Shown here: piece by piece, positions 28,445 through 35,685 of the stretch
Position numbering within the stretch: position 1 is the first letter of the stretch
How the letters are laid out: every line of letters starts with the position of its first letter
Assembly (NCBI GenBank): GCA_963205435.1
Contig: CAUJIV010000007.1
Location: 1-42,430 of the forward strand
Length of the DNA stretch: 42,430 bases
Reading direction: 5' to 3'
Source of the DNA: Pseudomonadota bacterium
GTDB taxonomy: Bacteria > Pseudomonadota > Gammaproteobacteria > Burkholderiales > Rhodocyclaceae
Notes under the pieces: model-generated
Told to the model about the DNA's origin: nothing
Seen by the model: only the letters and a program-made list of their open reading frames with translations
Database searches by the model: none
Program-made: the position numbers and the translations under genes

Positions 28445-29997
28445 AGGTCGGCTCCGCTGTAGGACAGGTTGAAGGATTTGTTGATGAGCGGAAAGTCGGG
28501 AATGATGTCGTTCAGCACCGCCCGCTCGAGCGCCGGCCAGGCCTGCCAGGAGGGGTCGTGCGGATGGACGCGGGCCAGCCGGCCTTCCGCGTCCAGCGCC
28601 ACGCCGACGATCACCTCGCCGCGCCAGCCCTCGACGACGCCGAGCCCGGCGCCCGCCGCCGCCGGCGCCAGCCCGGCGCGCACGTCGCCGGCGGGCAGGC
28701 CGACGGCCAGCTCGCGCAGCAGGCGCAGCGACTCGGCCACCTCGGCGAAGCGCACGGCGGCGCGGGCGGCGACGTCGCCGCGCTCGTCGCTGGCCGGGCG
28801 CACCCCCAGCGTCGCCCACGGCGGCGGCGGCGTGTAGCCCTGGCGGTGGGCGCGGCCGTCGAGGATCAGGCCGCTGGCGCGCGCCGCCAGCCCGCTGAGC
28901 GACAGCTCGCGCGCCAGCGCCATGTCCAGCACGCCAGTGGTGAGAAAGCGGTCCTGCAGGCCGGCATGCTCGTCGTAGATGCGCCGCAGCGCGCGCACCT
29001 CGCGGCCGACCGCCTCGCACTGCTCGACGATGAGGGACAGCGCCGACGCATCGAGGTCGAGCGCCGCGCCGCCGGGCACGATGCAATCCATCAGCAGGCG
29101 GTGGCCGAACAGCCGCGCGTTGAGGCGCAGCCAGTCCTCGCGCAGGCGCGAGAACTGCGCCAGGCCGAAGGCCAGGCTGGCGTCGTTGCCCCTGGCGCCA
29201 AGGTCGCCAAGGTGGTTGGCGACGCGCTCGCGCTCCAGCATCAGGGCGCGCAGGCCGAGGGCGCGCGGCGGCGGGCTGGCGCCGCAGGCCGCCTCGACGG
29301 CGTCGGCATAGGCCCAGGCATAGGCGCAGGTGGAATCGCCGCAGACGCGGCCGGCCAGCCGTGCGCCCTCGGCCGGCGCGCGGCCGGCAAACAGCCGCTC
29401 GATGCCCTTGTGCGCGTAGCCGAAGCGCTGCTCGAGGCGCAGCACGCGCTCGCCGACCACCGAGAAGCGGAAATGACCCGGCTCGATGGTGCCGGCGTGG
29501 ATCGGCCCGACCGGCACTTCGTGGGCGCCCTCGCCGCCGACGCGAACGAAGTCATAATCGGTGACCTGGTTGGCGAAGCCGGCCGGTTCGCCGATGTCGT
29601 GGCGCAGGGGATGCCAGTCGGCCGGCCAGCCGCCATGGCGCAGCCAGGGCCGGCGGTCGGCGCCCTCGAAGTCGATGCCGACGAGGTCGCGCGCCGCGCG
29701 CTGCATGCGGTTGGCGGCGGGGAAGATGCCCGACAGGTCGGGGCAGAAAAGGTCGGGCGGCAGGTCGAGCGCCAGCCAGGCATGGCCGGCCTCGATGCCG
29801 AACACGGCGTGCAGGCGGAAGCAGCCGGCGGTCGGCCGCTCGTCGCTGCCCCACAGCGCGGCCAGCCGCCCGCCGGCGGCGCGCACGGCGGCGGCGAAGG
29901 CCTGCAGCGCCGCGCCGCCGCCGGCGCGGCCGCGCCATACCGGCGCGCCGATGCCGGGCTGTTTCTCGAACTCGACGGGCTCGTCGAAGAATTTCAT
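28441..29997 (-). CDS. hyfG: Hydrogenase-4-like large subunit lacking NiFe ligands
   Basis: A 518-residue protein with a NuoC-like N-terminal domain (1 to about 155) and a NuoD/hydrogenase large-subunit domain. GPIHAGTIEPGHFRF begins near 164 and YAHKGIERLF near 194, both typical of HycE/HyfG. NiFe hydrogenases have RxCGxC and DPCxxC to bind the metal centre. Here the first site is RVCGDSTCAYAWAY (C219 and C224, CxxC broken) and the C-terminal site is NLSYSG (510-515), with no cysteine. No C-terminal extension for protease processing is present. So NiFe binding and hydrogenase activity are not expected. The start could also be ATG at 30024 (527 residues). It follows hyfF after about 127 bp. 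Confidence 0.93.
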   Translation of the reverse strand: MKFFDEPVEFEKQPGIGAPVWRGRAGGGAALQAFAAAVRAAGGRLAALWGSDERPTAGCFRLHAVFGIEAGHAWLALDLPPDLFCPDLSGIFPAANRMQRAARDLVGIDFEGADRRPWLRHGGWPADWHPLRHDIGEPAGFANQVTDYDFVRVGGEGAHEVPVGPIHAGTIEPGHFRFSVVGERVLRLEQRFGYAHKGIERLFAGRAPAEGARLAGRVCGDSTCAYAWAYADAVEAACGASPPPRALGLRALMLERERVANHLGDLGARGNDASLAFGLAQFSRLREDWLRLNARLFGHRLLMDCIVPGGAALDLDASALSLIVEQCEAVGREVRALRRIYDEHAGLQDRFLTTGVLDMALARELSLSGLAARASGLILDGRAHRQGYTPPPPWATLGVRPASDERGDVAARAAVRFAEVAESLRLLRELAVGLPAGDVRAGLAPAAAGAGLGVVEGWRGEVIVGVALDAEGRLARVHPHDPSWQAWPALERAVLNDIIPDFPLINKSFNLSYSGADL

Positions 29998-30020
29998 GAC
30001 GCGCGCCGCGGTCTTCGGCC

Positions 30021-30121
30021 GCATGCCGCGGCATCGCAGCGGCGAAGTGTTCCGCTCCGGACGAGGCGGAACCGCGGCGAACCATTCCCTTCGCGAAGGT
30101 CCGCGTGAGGCTGCGGCATGC
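30021..30121 (-). other. Nested inverted repeats in the hyfF-hyfG gap
   Basis: Outer arms GCATGCCGC (30021-30029) and GCGGCATGC (30113-30121) enclose inner arms GTTCCGC (30049-30055) and GCGGAAC (30066-30072). All other hyf genes overlap or nearly touch; this gap alone is long. It could form an mRNA structure affecting the large-to-membrane subunit ratio. Confidence 0.4.
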
Positions 30122-30124
30122 CGT

Positions 30125-31576
30125 TCATCCGAGCATCCTCGCCGCCTCCTCGAACCAGCGCACGAGATAGGGCGGCATCCACAGGCCGAGCATCAGCACC
30201 AGGGCGAGGTGCACGAACACCGGCGTGATCGCCGGCGCGTGCGGCAGGCGCCTGGCATGCGTGTCGCCGAAGACCATCGGCTGCACCTTGCCAAAGATGG
30301 CGGCGAAGGCGACGCCGAGCGCCAGCAGCAGCACCGGCGTCGCCCACGGATGGTGCTTCATGGCGTGGGTGAGGATCATGAACTCGCTGGCGAAGACGCC
30401 GAAGGGCGGCAGGCCGAGGATGGCCAGCGTGCCGAGCATCAGGCCCCAGCCGATCACCGGGTTGATGCGCATCAGGCCGCGGATGTCCTCCATCGCCTGC
30501 GTGCCGCATTTCTGCGCGGCATGGCCGACGGCGAAGAAGATGGCCGACTTGGTCAGCGAGTGCATGCTCATGTGCAGCAGGCCGGCGAAGTTGGCCACCG
30601 GGCCGCCCATGCCGAAGGCGAAGGTGATCAGGCCCATGTGCTCGATCGAGGAATAGGCGAACAGGCGCTTGATGTCCTTCTGCCGCGACAGGAAGAAGGC
30701 GGCCAGCAGCAGCGTCAGCAGGCCGAAGCCCATCATCAGGTCGCCGGCGAAGCCGGGTGCCGTGGCGCCGTCGGCCAGCACCTTGACGCGCAGGATGGCG
30801 TAGAGCGCGACGTTGAGCAGCAGGCCGGAGAGCACGGCCGAGACCGGCGTCGGCCCCTCGGCATGGGCGTCGGGCAGCCAGTTGTGCAGCGGCGCCAGGC
30901 CGACCTTGGTGCCGTAGCCGACCAGCAGGAAGATGAAGGACAGCGCCATGACGACGGGCTCGAGCTGGCCGCGCACCGAGACGAGGTGGGTCCACAGCAG
31001 GGCGTTGCCGGTCTCGCCGAGCACGCGCTCGGCGGCGAAGTAGAGCAGGATGGTGCCGAACAGCGCCTGGGCGATGCCGACGCCGCAGAGGATGAAGTAC
31101 TTCCACGCCGCCTCGAGGCTGGCCGGCGTGCGATAGAGCGAGACCAGCAGCACGGTGGTCAGCGTCGCCGCCTCCATCGCCACCCAGAGAATGCCCAGAT
31201 TGTTGGTGGTGAGCGCCGCCAGCATGGTGAACATGAACAGCTGGAACATGCTCTTGTAGAGGCGCAGGCGCGCCGCCGTGAGCCGGCCGTGGCTGCGCTC
31301 GTTTCGCATGTAGGGGCCGGAGAAGATGCTGGTGGTCAGCCCGACGAAGGCGGTCAGGGCGACGAAGAAGACGTTCATCGAGTCGATGAAGAAGGCCTCG
31401 CCGAAGGCAAAGCGCGGCCCCCCGGCGACCACCTCGACGGTGAGCAGCGCCGCGGCGAGGAAGGTGCCGAGGCTGGCGGCGAGATTGAGCCGCGGCGCCC
31501 AGCCGCGCTCGCCAAACAGCGCCAGCAGCAGGCCGCTGGCGAGCGGGATGGCGAGGGTGAGGACGAGGGCATCCAT
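30125..31576 (-). CDS. hyfF: Hydrogenase-4-like antiporter subunit (NuoN/HyfF family)
   Basis: A 483-residue Mrp antiporter/NuoLMN-type membrane subunit with about 14 helices. The residues thought to carry protons are present: E135 in WVAMEAATL, K224 in GYGTKVGLAPLHNWLPDAHAEG, H231, and the later discontinuous-helix region RLFAYSSIEHMGL. It belongs to the HyfF/HycC-like group and ends with an amphipathic tail (WFEEAARMLG). It would pump ions in step with the redox arm. It begins 6 bp after hyfE. Confidence 0.94.
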   Translation of the reverse strand: MDALVLTLAIPLASGLLLALFGERGWAPRLNLAASLGTFLAAALLTVEVVAGGPRFAFGEAFFIDSMNVFFVALTAFVGLTTSIFSGPYMRNERSHGRLTAARLRLYKSMFQLFMFTMLAALTTNNLGILWVAMEAATLTTVLLVSLYRTPASLEAAWKYFILCGVGIAQALFGTILLYFAAERVLGETGNALLWTHLVSVRGQLEPVVMALSFIFLLVGYGTKVGLAPLHNWLPDAHAEGPTPVSAVLSGLLLNVALYAILRVKVLADGATAPGFAGDLMMGFGLLTLLLAAFFLSRQKDIKRLFAYSSIEHMGLITFAFGMGGPVANFAGLLHMSMHSLTKSAIFFAVGHAAQKCGTQAMEDIRGLMRINPVIGWGLMLGTLAILGLPPFGVFASEFMILTHAMKHHPWATPVLLLALGVAFAAIFGKVQPMVFGDTHARRLPHAPAITPVFVHLALVLMLGLWMPPYLVRWFEEAARMLG

Positions 31577-31582
31577 CGCGGC

Positions 31583-32248
31583 TCAGCGCTCCTTCAGCTT
31601 TTCCAGGTGGCGGATATCGAGGCTGTCGAACTGGTCGCGGATCTGGAAGAAGAACACGCCGAGGATGATGACGCCGACCAGCACGTCGAGGGCGATGCCC
31701 AGCTCCACCACCATCGGCATGCCGTAGGTGGCGCTGGTGGCGGCGAGAAACAGGCCGTTCTCCATGGCGAGGAAACCGATCACCTGCGGGATCGCCTTGG
31801 TGCGGATGATCATCATGAGGAAGGCCAGCATGACGCTGGCCAGGGCGATGCCGAGCGTGCCGCGGCCGATGGTGCTGGCCATCTGCGAGATGGGCAGGGC
31901 GACGTTGAAGGCGACGATGACGAGGGCGACGCCGATCAGCATGGTGGCGGGGATGTTGACCAGGCCCTCGACGTCGGCCTTGACCTGCAGCTTGCGCACC
32001 AGGCGGTGGAGGATCCACGGCAGCAGGACGACCTTCAGCGCCAGCGTCAGCGCGGCCGAGCCGTAGAGGTGCGCCTGGCCGGAGGTGGCGGCCACCACCA
32101 GGGTGGACAGGCACAGGGCGAGGCCCTGCAGGGCGAACAGGTTGACCAGCGCCAGCACGCGCCGCTGCGCCAGCATGGCGAAGGCCAGCAGCAGGATCAC
32201 CGCGGCGAAGAGGTTGATCAGCTGCAGCGACAGCGGCGCCGCGATCAT
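31583..32248 (-). CDS. hyfE: Hydrogenase-4-like membrane subunit (HyfE, NuoK-like)
   Basis: A 221-residue membrane protein with about seven helices. The C-terminal half is NuoK-like and keeps two membrane glutamates, E163 (FLAMENGLFL) and E182 (MVVELGIALD), that match the conserved Glu pair in NuoK used for proton transfer. The tail after the last helix is charged (RHLEKLKER). Its ATG overlaps the hyfC stop (ATGA). It belongs to the same operon and would sit between hyfC and the antiporter subunits in the membrane arm. Confidence 0.94.
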   Translation of the reverse strand: MIAAPLSLQLINLFAAVILLLAFAMLAQRRVLALVNLFALQGLALCLSTLVVAATSGQAHLYGSAALTLALKVVLLPWILHRLVRKLQVKADVEGLVNIPATMLIGVALVIVAFNVALPISQMASTIGRGTLGIALASVMLAFLMMIIRTKAIPQVIGFLAMENGLFLAATSATYGMPMVVELGIALDVLVGVIILGVFFFQIRDQFDSLDIRHLEKLKER

Positions 32249-33198
32249 GCCTGGTTCTCCAGCAGCAGCCGCACCAGCAGGCCGAGCACGGCGAAGAGGA
32301 AGGCGCTGCCGAGGAACTCCGGCGCGCGGAAGATGCGCAGCTTGGCGTTGACCGTCTCAACCAGCGCCAGCAGGGCGCCGCCGGCCGCCAGCTTGGCCGC
32401 CAGCGCCGGCAGCGCCGGCAGCAGCCCGGCGAGGCTGTCGCTGCCGGCGATGCCCCAGGGGAAGAACAGGGCGAGGCCGAGGCAGGAATAGGCGAACAGC
32501 TTGAGGCTGGCCGCCCACTCGATCAGCGCCAGGTGGCGGCCCGAGTACTCCAGCACCATCGCCTCGTGGATCATCGTCAGCTCGAGGTGGGTGGCCGGGT
32601 TGTCGACCGGCACCCGCGCGTTCTCGGCCAGCGAGACGAAGGCGAAGGCGACGCCGGCGAAGGCCAGGCTCGGGTAGATGGCGAAGGGGCCGCGCGCCAG
32701 CGTGTCGACGATGGTGGCGATCGAGGTCGACTGCGAGATCAGCGCCGTCGTGAAGATCACCATCAGCAGGGCCGGCTCGGCGAGGAAACCGATCAGCATC
32801 TCGCGGCGGCCGCCGAGCATGCCGAAGCCGGTGCCGACGTCCATCGCCGCCAGGGCGATGAACAGCCGCGCCAGGCCGAACAGCCCGACCAGGGCGATGG
32901 TGTCGGCGGCCGGCGCGAAAGGCAGGTCGGTCGACAGCGTCGGGATGATGGCGCAGGCGAGCAGCATGCAGCCGAACACCACGTAGGGCGCGAACGTGAA
33001 CAGCGGCGAGGCGCCGCGGGCCAGCACGACATCCTTGTGGAACAGCTTGTGCAGCAGGTAATAGGGCTGCAGCAGCGGCGGCGCCTTGCGGTTCTGCAGC
33101 CAGGCGCGGCACATGTTCACCCAGCCGGTGAGCAGCGGCGCCAGCGCCAGCGCCAGCGCGATGGCGAAGAACTGGGCGAGCGCGGCCGATGCGCTCAT
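32245..33198 (-). CDS. hyfC: Hydrogenase-4-like membrane subunit (HyfC/HycD, NuoH-like)
   Basis: A 317-residue NuoH/HycD-family protein with about eight helices that anchors the redox arm to the membrane arm. Conserved parts are GWVNMCRAWLQNRKAPPLLQPYYLLHKLFHKD near the N-terminus (amphipathic loop contacting the small subunit), AMDVGTGFGMLGGRREM, and the acidic SLAENARVPVDNP / HLELTMIHEAM segment around 190-214 that matches the proton-entry glutamates. ATG overlaps the hyfB stop (ATGA), and its stop overlaps hyfE. Confidence 0.95.
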   Translation of the reverse strand: MSASAALAQFFAIALALALAPLLTGWVNMCRAWLQNRKAPPLLQPYYLLHKLFHKDVVLARGASPLFTFAPYVVFGCMLLACAIIPTLSTDLPFAPAADTIALVGLFGLARLFIALAAMDVGTGFGMLGGRREMLIGFLAEPALLMVIFTTALISQSTSIATIVDTLARGPFAIYPSLAFAGVAFAFVSLAENARVPVDNPATHLELTMIHEAMVLEYSGRHLALIEWAASLKLFAYSCLGLALFFPWGIAGSDSLAGLLPALPALAAKLAAGGALLALVETVNAKLRIFRAPEFLGSAFLFAVLGLLVRLLLENQA

Positions 33199-35204
33199 GG
33201 CCGCGCCACCAGCAGCAGGACGATCAGGGTGAGGAAGCTGTAGAGCAGGTAGGCGGCGATGCGCCCGCCCTGCAGCCGCACGGCCAGCCAGGACAGGCCC
33301 TCGGCAGCGCGCGCCAGCGGCAGGTAGAGCCAGTGCCAGAAGCGGTCCTCGATCCTGACGCTGTAGCGCGGCTGGGCGTCGCCCGCCGCGGGGAAGTGCC
33401 GCTCCATGCGGAACACCGGCGCGAAGATGCGGCGGATCGGCTGGCTGAAGCCCTCGGCCGTGTCCTGCGCCCGCGGCCCCTGGAAGGGGTAGCCGCAGTC
33501 CCAGGCGCCGGCGCGGCGCACGCGGCCGTGGTAGAGGCGGTGCACCAGCTGGCGGCCGAGCAGCACGGCGACGGCGATCATGACGAGGAAGAGCAGCGGC
33601 GCATAGCTGGCGCGGTCGGGCGAGATCGGCGCCAGCAGCCACCAGCCGTGCTCGCGCACCCGCTCGGCCAGCCCGGTTCCGAGCAGCTGCCGCGTCGCCG
33701 GATCGATGAGGGAAATGACGAAGGTCGGCAGCACGCCGAGCGCCAGAGTGAGGCCGGCCAGCCAGGCGAGGCCGGCGCGCTGCCACGGCCCGGCGTCCCG
33801 CGCCTCCTTCAGCGCCTCCTCGCGCATCTGGCCGAGGAAGATGATGCCGTAGAACTTGACCATGGCGAAGCCGGCCAGCGCCGCCACCAGGGCGACGATG
33901 GCGGCGGCCACCGGCACCACCATGTTGAGCCAGGAATGCGGCAGGCCCGGGGTGAACAGGAAGCCCTGCAGCAGCAGCCACTCGGAGACGAAGCCGGACA
34001 GCGGCGGCAGCCCGGCGCTGGCGATGATGCCGACCAGCGCCAGCCAGGCCACCCAGGGCATGCGGTGGATCAGCCCGCCGAGCCGGCCGAGGCTGCGCTC
34101 GCGGGTCGCGTGCAACACCGCGCCGGTGCCGAGGAAGAGCAGGCTCTTGAAGCCGGCGTGCGCCAGGCAGTGGTAGAACAGCGCCGTCAGCGCCAGCGCC
34201 GCCAGCCCCGACATGCCGTAGGCCTGGAAGATCAGCGCCAGCCCGAGCGCGACGACGATCAGGCCGATGTTCTCGATCGAGGAATAGGCGAGCAGGCGCT
34301 TCATGTCGCTTTGCACCGTGCTGTAGAGCACGCCGTGCAGCGCGCTGGCCAGGCCGGCCGCCATCGCCGCCACGCCCCACCACCAGAGCGGCTCGCCGAG
34401 CAGGTCGAAGCAGACGCGCAGCAGGCCGTAGATGGCGGTCTTCAGCATCACACCGCTCATCAGCGCCGAGACCGGCGAAGGCGCCGCCGGATGCGCCTCC
34501 GGCAGCCAGACATGCAGCGGCAGCAGCCCCGCCTTGGCGCCGAAGCCGGCCAGCGCCAGCAGGAAGGCCGCCGAGGACCAGAACGGCGACAGCACCTGGG
34601 CGCGCATGCCGGCGAAGCTCCAGTCGCCGCTCGCCGCGGCCATGACGCCGAAGCAGAGCAGGATGGCGATGGCGCCGACGTGGGCGATCAGCAGGTAGAG
34701 ATAGCCGGCGCTGCGAATCTCGGCGTGGCGGTGATCGGTGACGACGAGGAAGAACGAGGCCAGCGCCATGCCCTCCCAGGCCACCATGAAGGCATAGGCG
34801 TCATCGGCCAGCAGCACCAGCAGCATGGCGGCGAGAAAGCAGTGGTACTGCAGGCCCATGAGTCCTGGCGCCGCGCCCTCGCCGCGGCGGAAATAGCCGG
34901 CGGCGAAGACCGAGATGCCGGCGGCGGCGAAGCCGAGCAGGAGGACGAAGACGGCGGCGAGATTGTCCAGCCGCAGGTGGAAGGGCAGCCCCGGCAGGCC
35001 GATGGCGAGCACCGCCACCTCCGCCGGCGAGCCGAGAAAGGCCAGCGCCGCCAGCCCCGCCGCCAGGGCCACCGCGGCGCCGAGCGGGAAAAGGATGCGG
35101 CCGACGAAATGGACGTTGCGTGGCGTCAGCAGCCCGGCCAGGCCGATCGCCAGCCAGGCGGCGATCGCGGCCAGGAGAAGATCGATTGAGAGCAGGCCGG
35201 GCAA
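33195..35204 (-). CDS. hyfB: Hydrogenase-4-like antiporter subunit (HyfB, NuoL-like)
   Basis: A 669-residue NuoL/HyfB-type subunit with about 16 helices. Proton-channel residues are E144 (MVAWEGMAL), K224 (GFGAKAGLLPLHVWLPEAHP), H231, H238 and K255. The C-terminal part has the HyfB hallmarks GAWDCGYPFQGPRAQDTAEGFSQPIRR and RIEDRFWHWLY. No separate HyfD gene is present. The best start is TTG at 35204 (followed by PGLLSIDLLL); no ATG or GTG gives a full first helix, and the ribosome site is weak, so translation may depend on coupling to the regulator gene ending 12 bp upstream. Confidence 0.94.
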   Translation of the reverse strand: MPGLLSIDLLLAAIAAWLAIGLAGLLTPRNVHFVGRILFPLGAAVALAAGLAALAFLGSPAEVAVLAIGLPGLPFHLRLDNLAAVFVLLLGFAAAGISVFAAGYFRRGEGAAPGLMGLQYHCFLAAMLLVLLADDAYAFMVAWEGMALASFFLVVTDHRHAEIRSAGYLYLLIAHVGAIAILLCFGVMAAASGDWSFAGMRAQVLSPFWSSAAFLLALAGFGAKAGLLPLHVWLPEAHPAAPSPVSALMSGVMLKTAIYGLLRVCFDLLGEPLWWWGVAAMAAGLASALHGVLYSTVQSDMKRLLAYSSIENIGLIVVALGLALIFQAYGMSGLAALALTALFYHCLAHAGFKSLLFLGTGAVLHATRERSLGRLGGLIHRMPWVAWLALVGIIASAGLPPLSGFVSEWLLLQGFLFTPGLPHSWLNMVVPVAAAIVALVAALAGFAMVKFYGIIFLGQMREEALKEARDAGPWQRAGLAWLAGLTLALGVLPTFVISLIDPATRQLLGTGLAERVREHGWWLLAPISPDRASYAPLLFLVMIAVAVLLGRQLVHRLYHGRVRRAGAWDCGYPFQGPRAQDTAEGFSQPIRRIFAPVFRMERHFPAAGDAQPRYSVRIEDRFWHWLYLPLARAAEGLSWLAVRLQGGRIAAYLLYSFLTLIVLLLVARP

Positions 35205-35216
35205 GATGGCTGGCGC

Positions 35217-35411
35217 TCAGGTCTTGCCGCCGCCGGGCTCGACCAGCCACTCGGGCAGGGGGCGGTTGCCGGCATTCTCGACGACGTACTGGCGGATCAG
35301 GCGGCGCACGACCTGCGAGGGCGTCAGATCCTGCGCCGCGCAAATCTCCTCGAGCAGCCGCTTCTTCTCGGGATCGATCAGGATCGTCAGCCGCGCCGTG
35401 CGGTTTTCCAT
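35217..35411 (-). CDS. Ribbon-helix-helix regulator leading the hyf-like operon
   Basis: A 64-residue ribbon-helix-helix DNA-binding protein. The beta strand is RLTILIDPEKKRLLEEI, then helix A and the turn DLTPSQVVRRLIRQYVV (helix B), close to CopG/Arc-type repressors. A short Gly/Pro-rich tail (RPLPEWLVEPGGGKT) follows. It is the first gene of the operon; hyfB begins 12 bp downstream. It probably binds the ATTAG repeats at 35430 and controls its own operon. No toxin gene is next to it, so it is not an antitoxin of a visible pair. Confidence 0.9.
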   Translation of the reverse strand: MENRTARLTILIDPEKKRLLEEICAAQDLTPSQVVRRLIRQYVVENAGNRPLPEWLVEPGGGKT

Positions 35412-35429
35412 GCCGGAGATTCCATCACG

Positions 35430-35456
35430 ATTAGTATGGAATTAGACTTTCATTAT
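35430..35456. promoter_or_regulatory. Three ATTAG/ATTAT repeats at 11-bp spacing, candidate RHH operator
   Basis: ATTAG starts at 35430 and 35441, ATTAT at 35452, a period of exactly 11 bp, so the three units face the same side of the helix. Ribbon-helix-helix dimers typically bind such short repeats cooperatively. The third copy lies in the palindrome CATTATAATG, which is also the -10 region of the regulator gene. Confidence 0.6.
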
Positions 35457-35481
35457 AATGAGGCATGATCAGATTGCGCAA
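35452..35481 (-). promoter_or_regulatory. Promoter candidate for the hyf-like operon
   Basis: On the minus strand TATAAT (35457-35452) lies about 40 bp before the regulator ATG at 35411; a weak TTGCGC (35481-35476) stands 18 bp upstream. The core CATTATAATG is palindromic, so the other strand also has TATAAT (35454-35459) pointing toward the SulP gene. Confidence 0.5.
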
Positions 35482-35685
35482 GGAAAACCGTCGGCTGCCG
35501 GACCCGGTGCGGTCAAGCCACGGCGATACCGGGACGTCCCGCCAGCTTTCCCATGACAGGATGGCGGGTCTTCTTCGCGATGCTCGACGGAACGCAGCCC
35601 GTTTCGCCGGTGCCCCCATAGAAAAGGCTGAATCCGGGAAAATCCAGCGTTTGCTAATATCCCCGGCAAAATTACGAACACGAGC

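Noticed and set aside
29561-32491. A 976-codon plus-strand frame opposite the hyf-like genes.
   Set aside because: Gln/His/Asp/Glu-rich antisense shadow of membrane-protein genes, with no domains.
27944-35204. A working NiFe hydrogenase-4 or formate hydrogenlyase.
   Set aside because: Both NiFe-ligand motifs are lost in the large subunit, and no formate dehydrogenase, ferredoxin subunit or maturation gene is present.
35217-35411. An antitoxin of a toxin-antitoxin pair.
   Set aside because: No small toxin gene is adjacent; hyfB follows directly.
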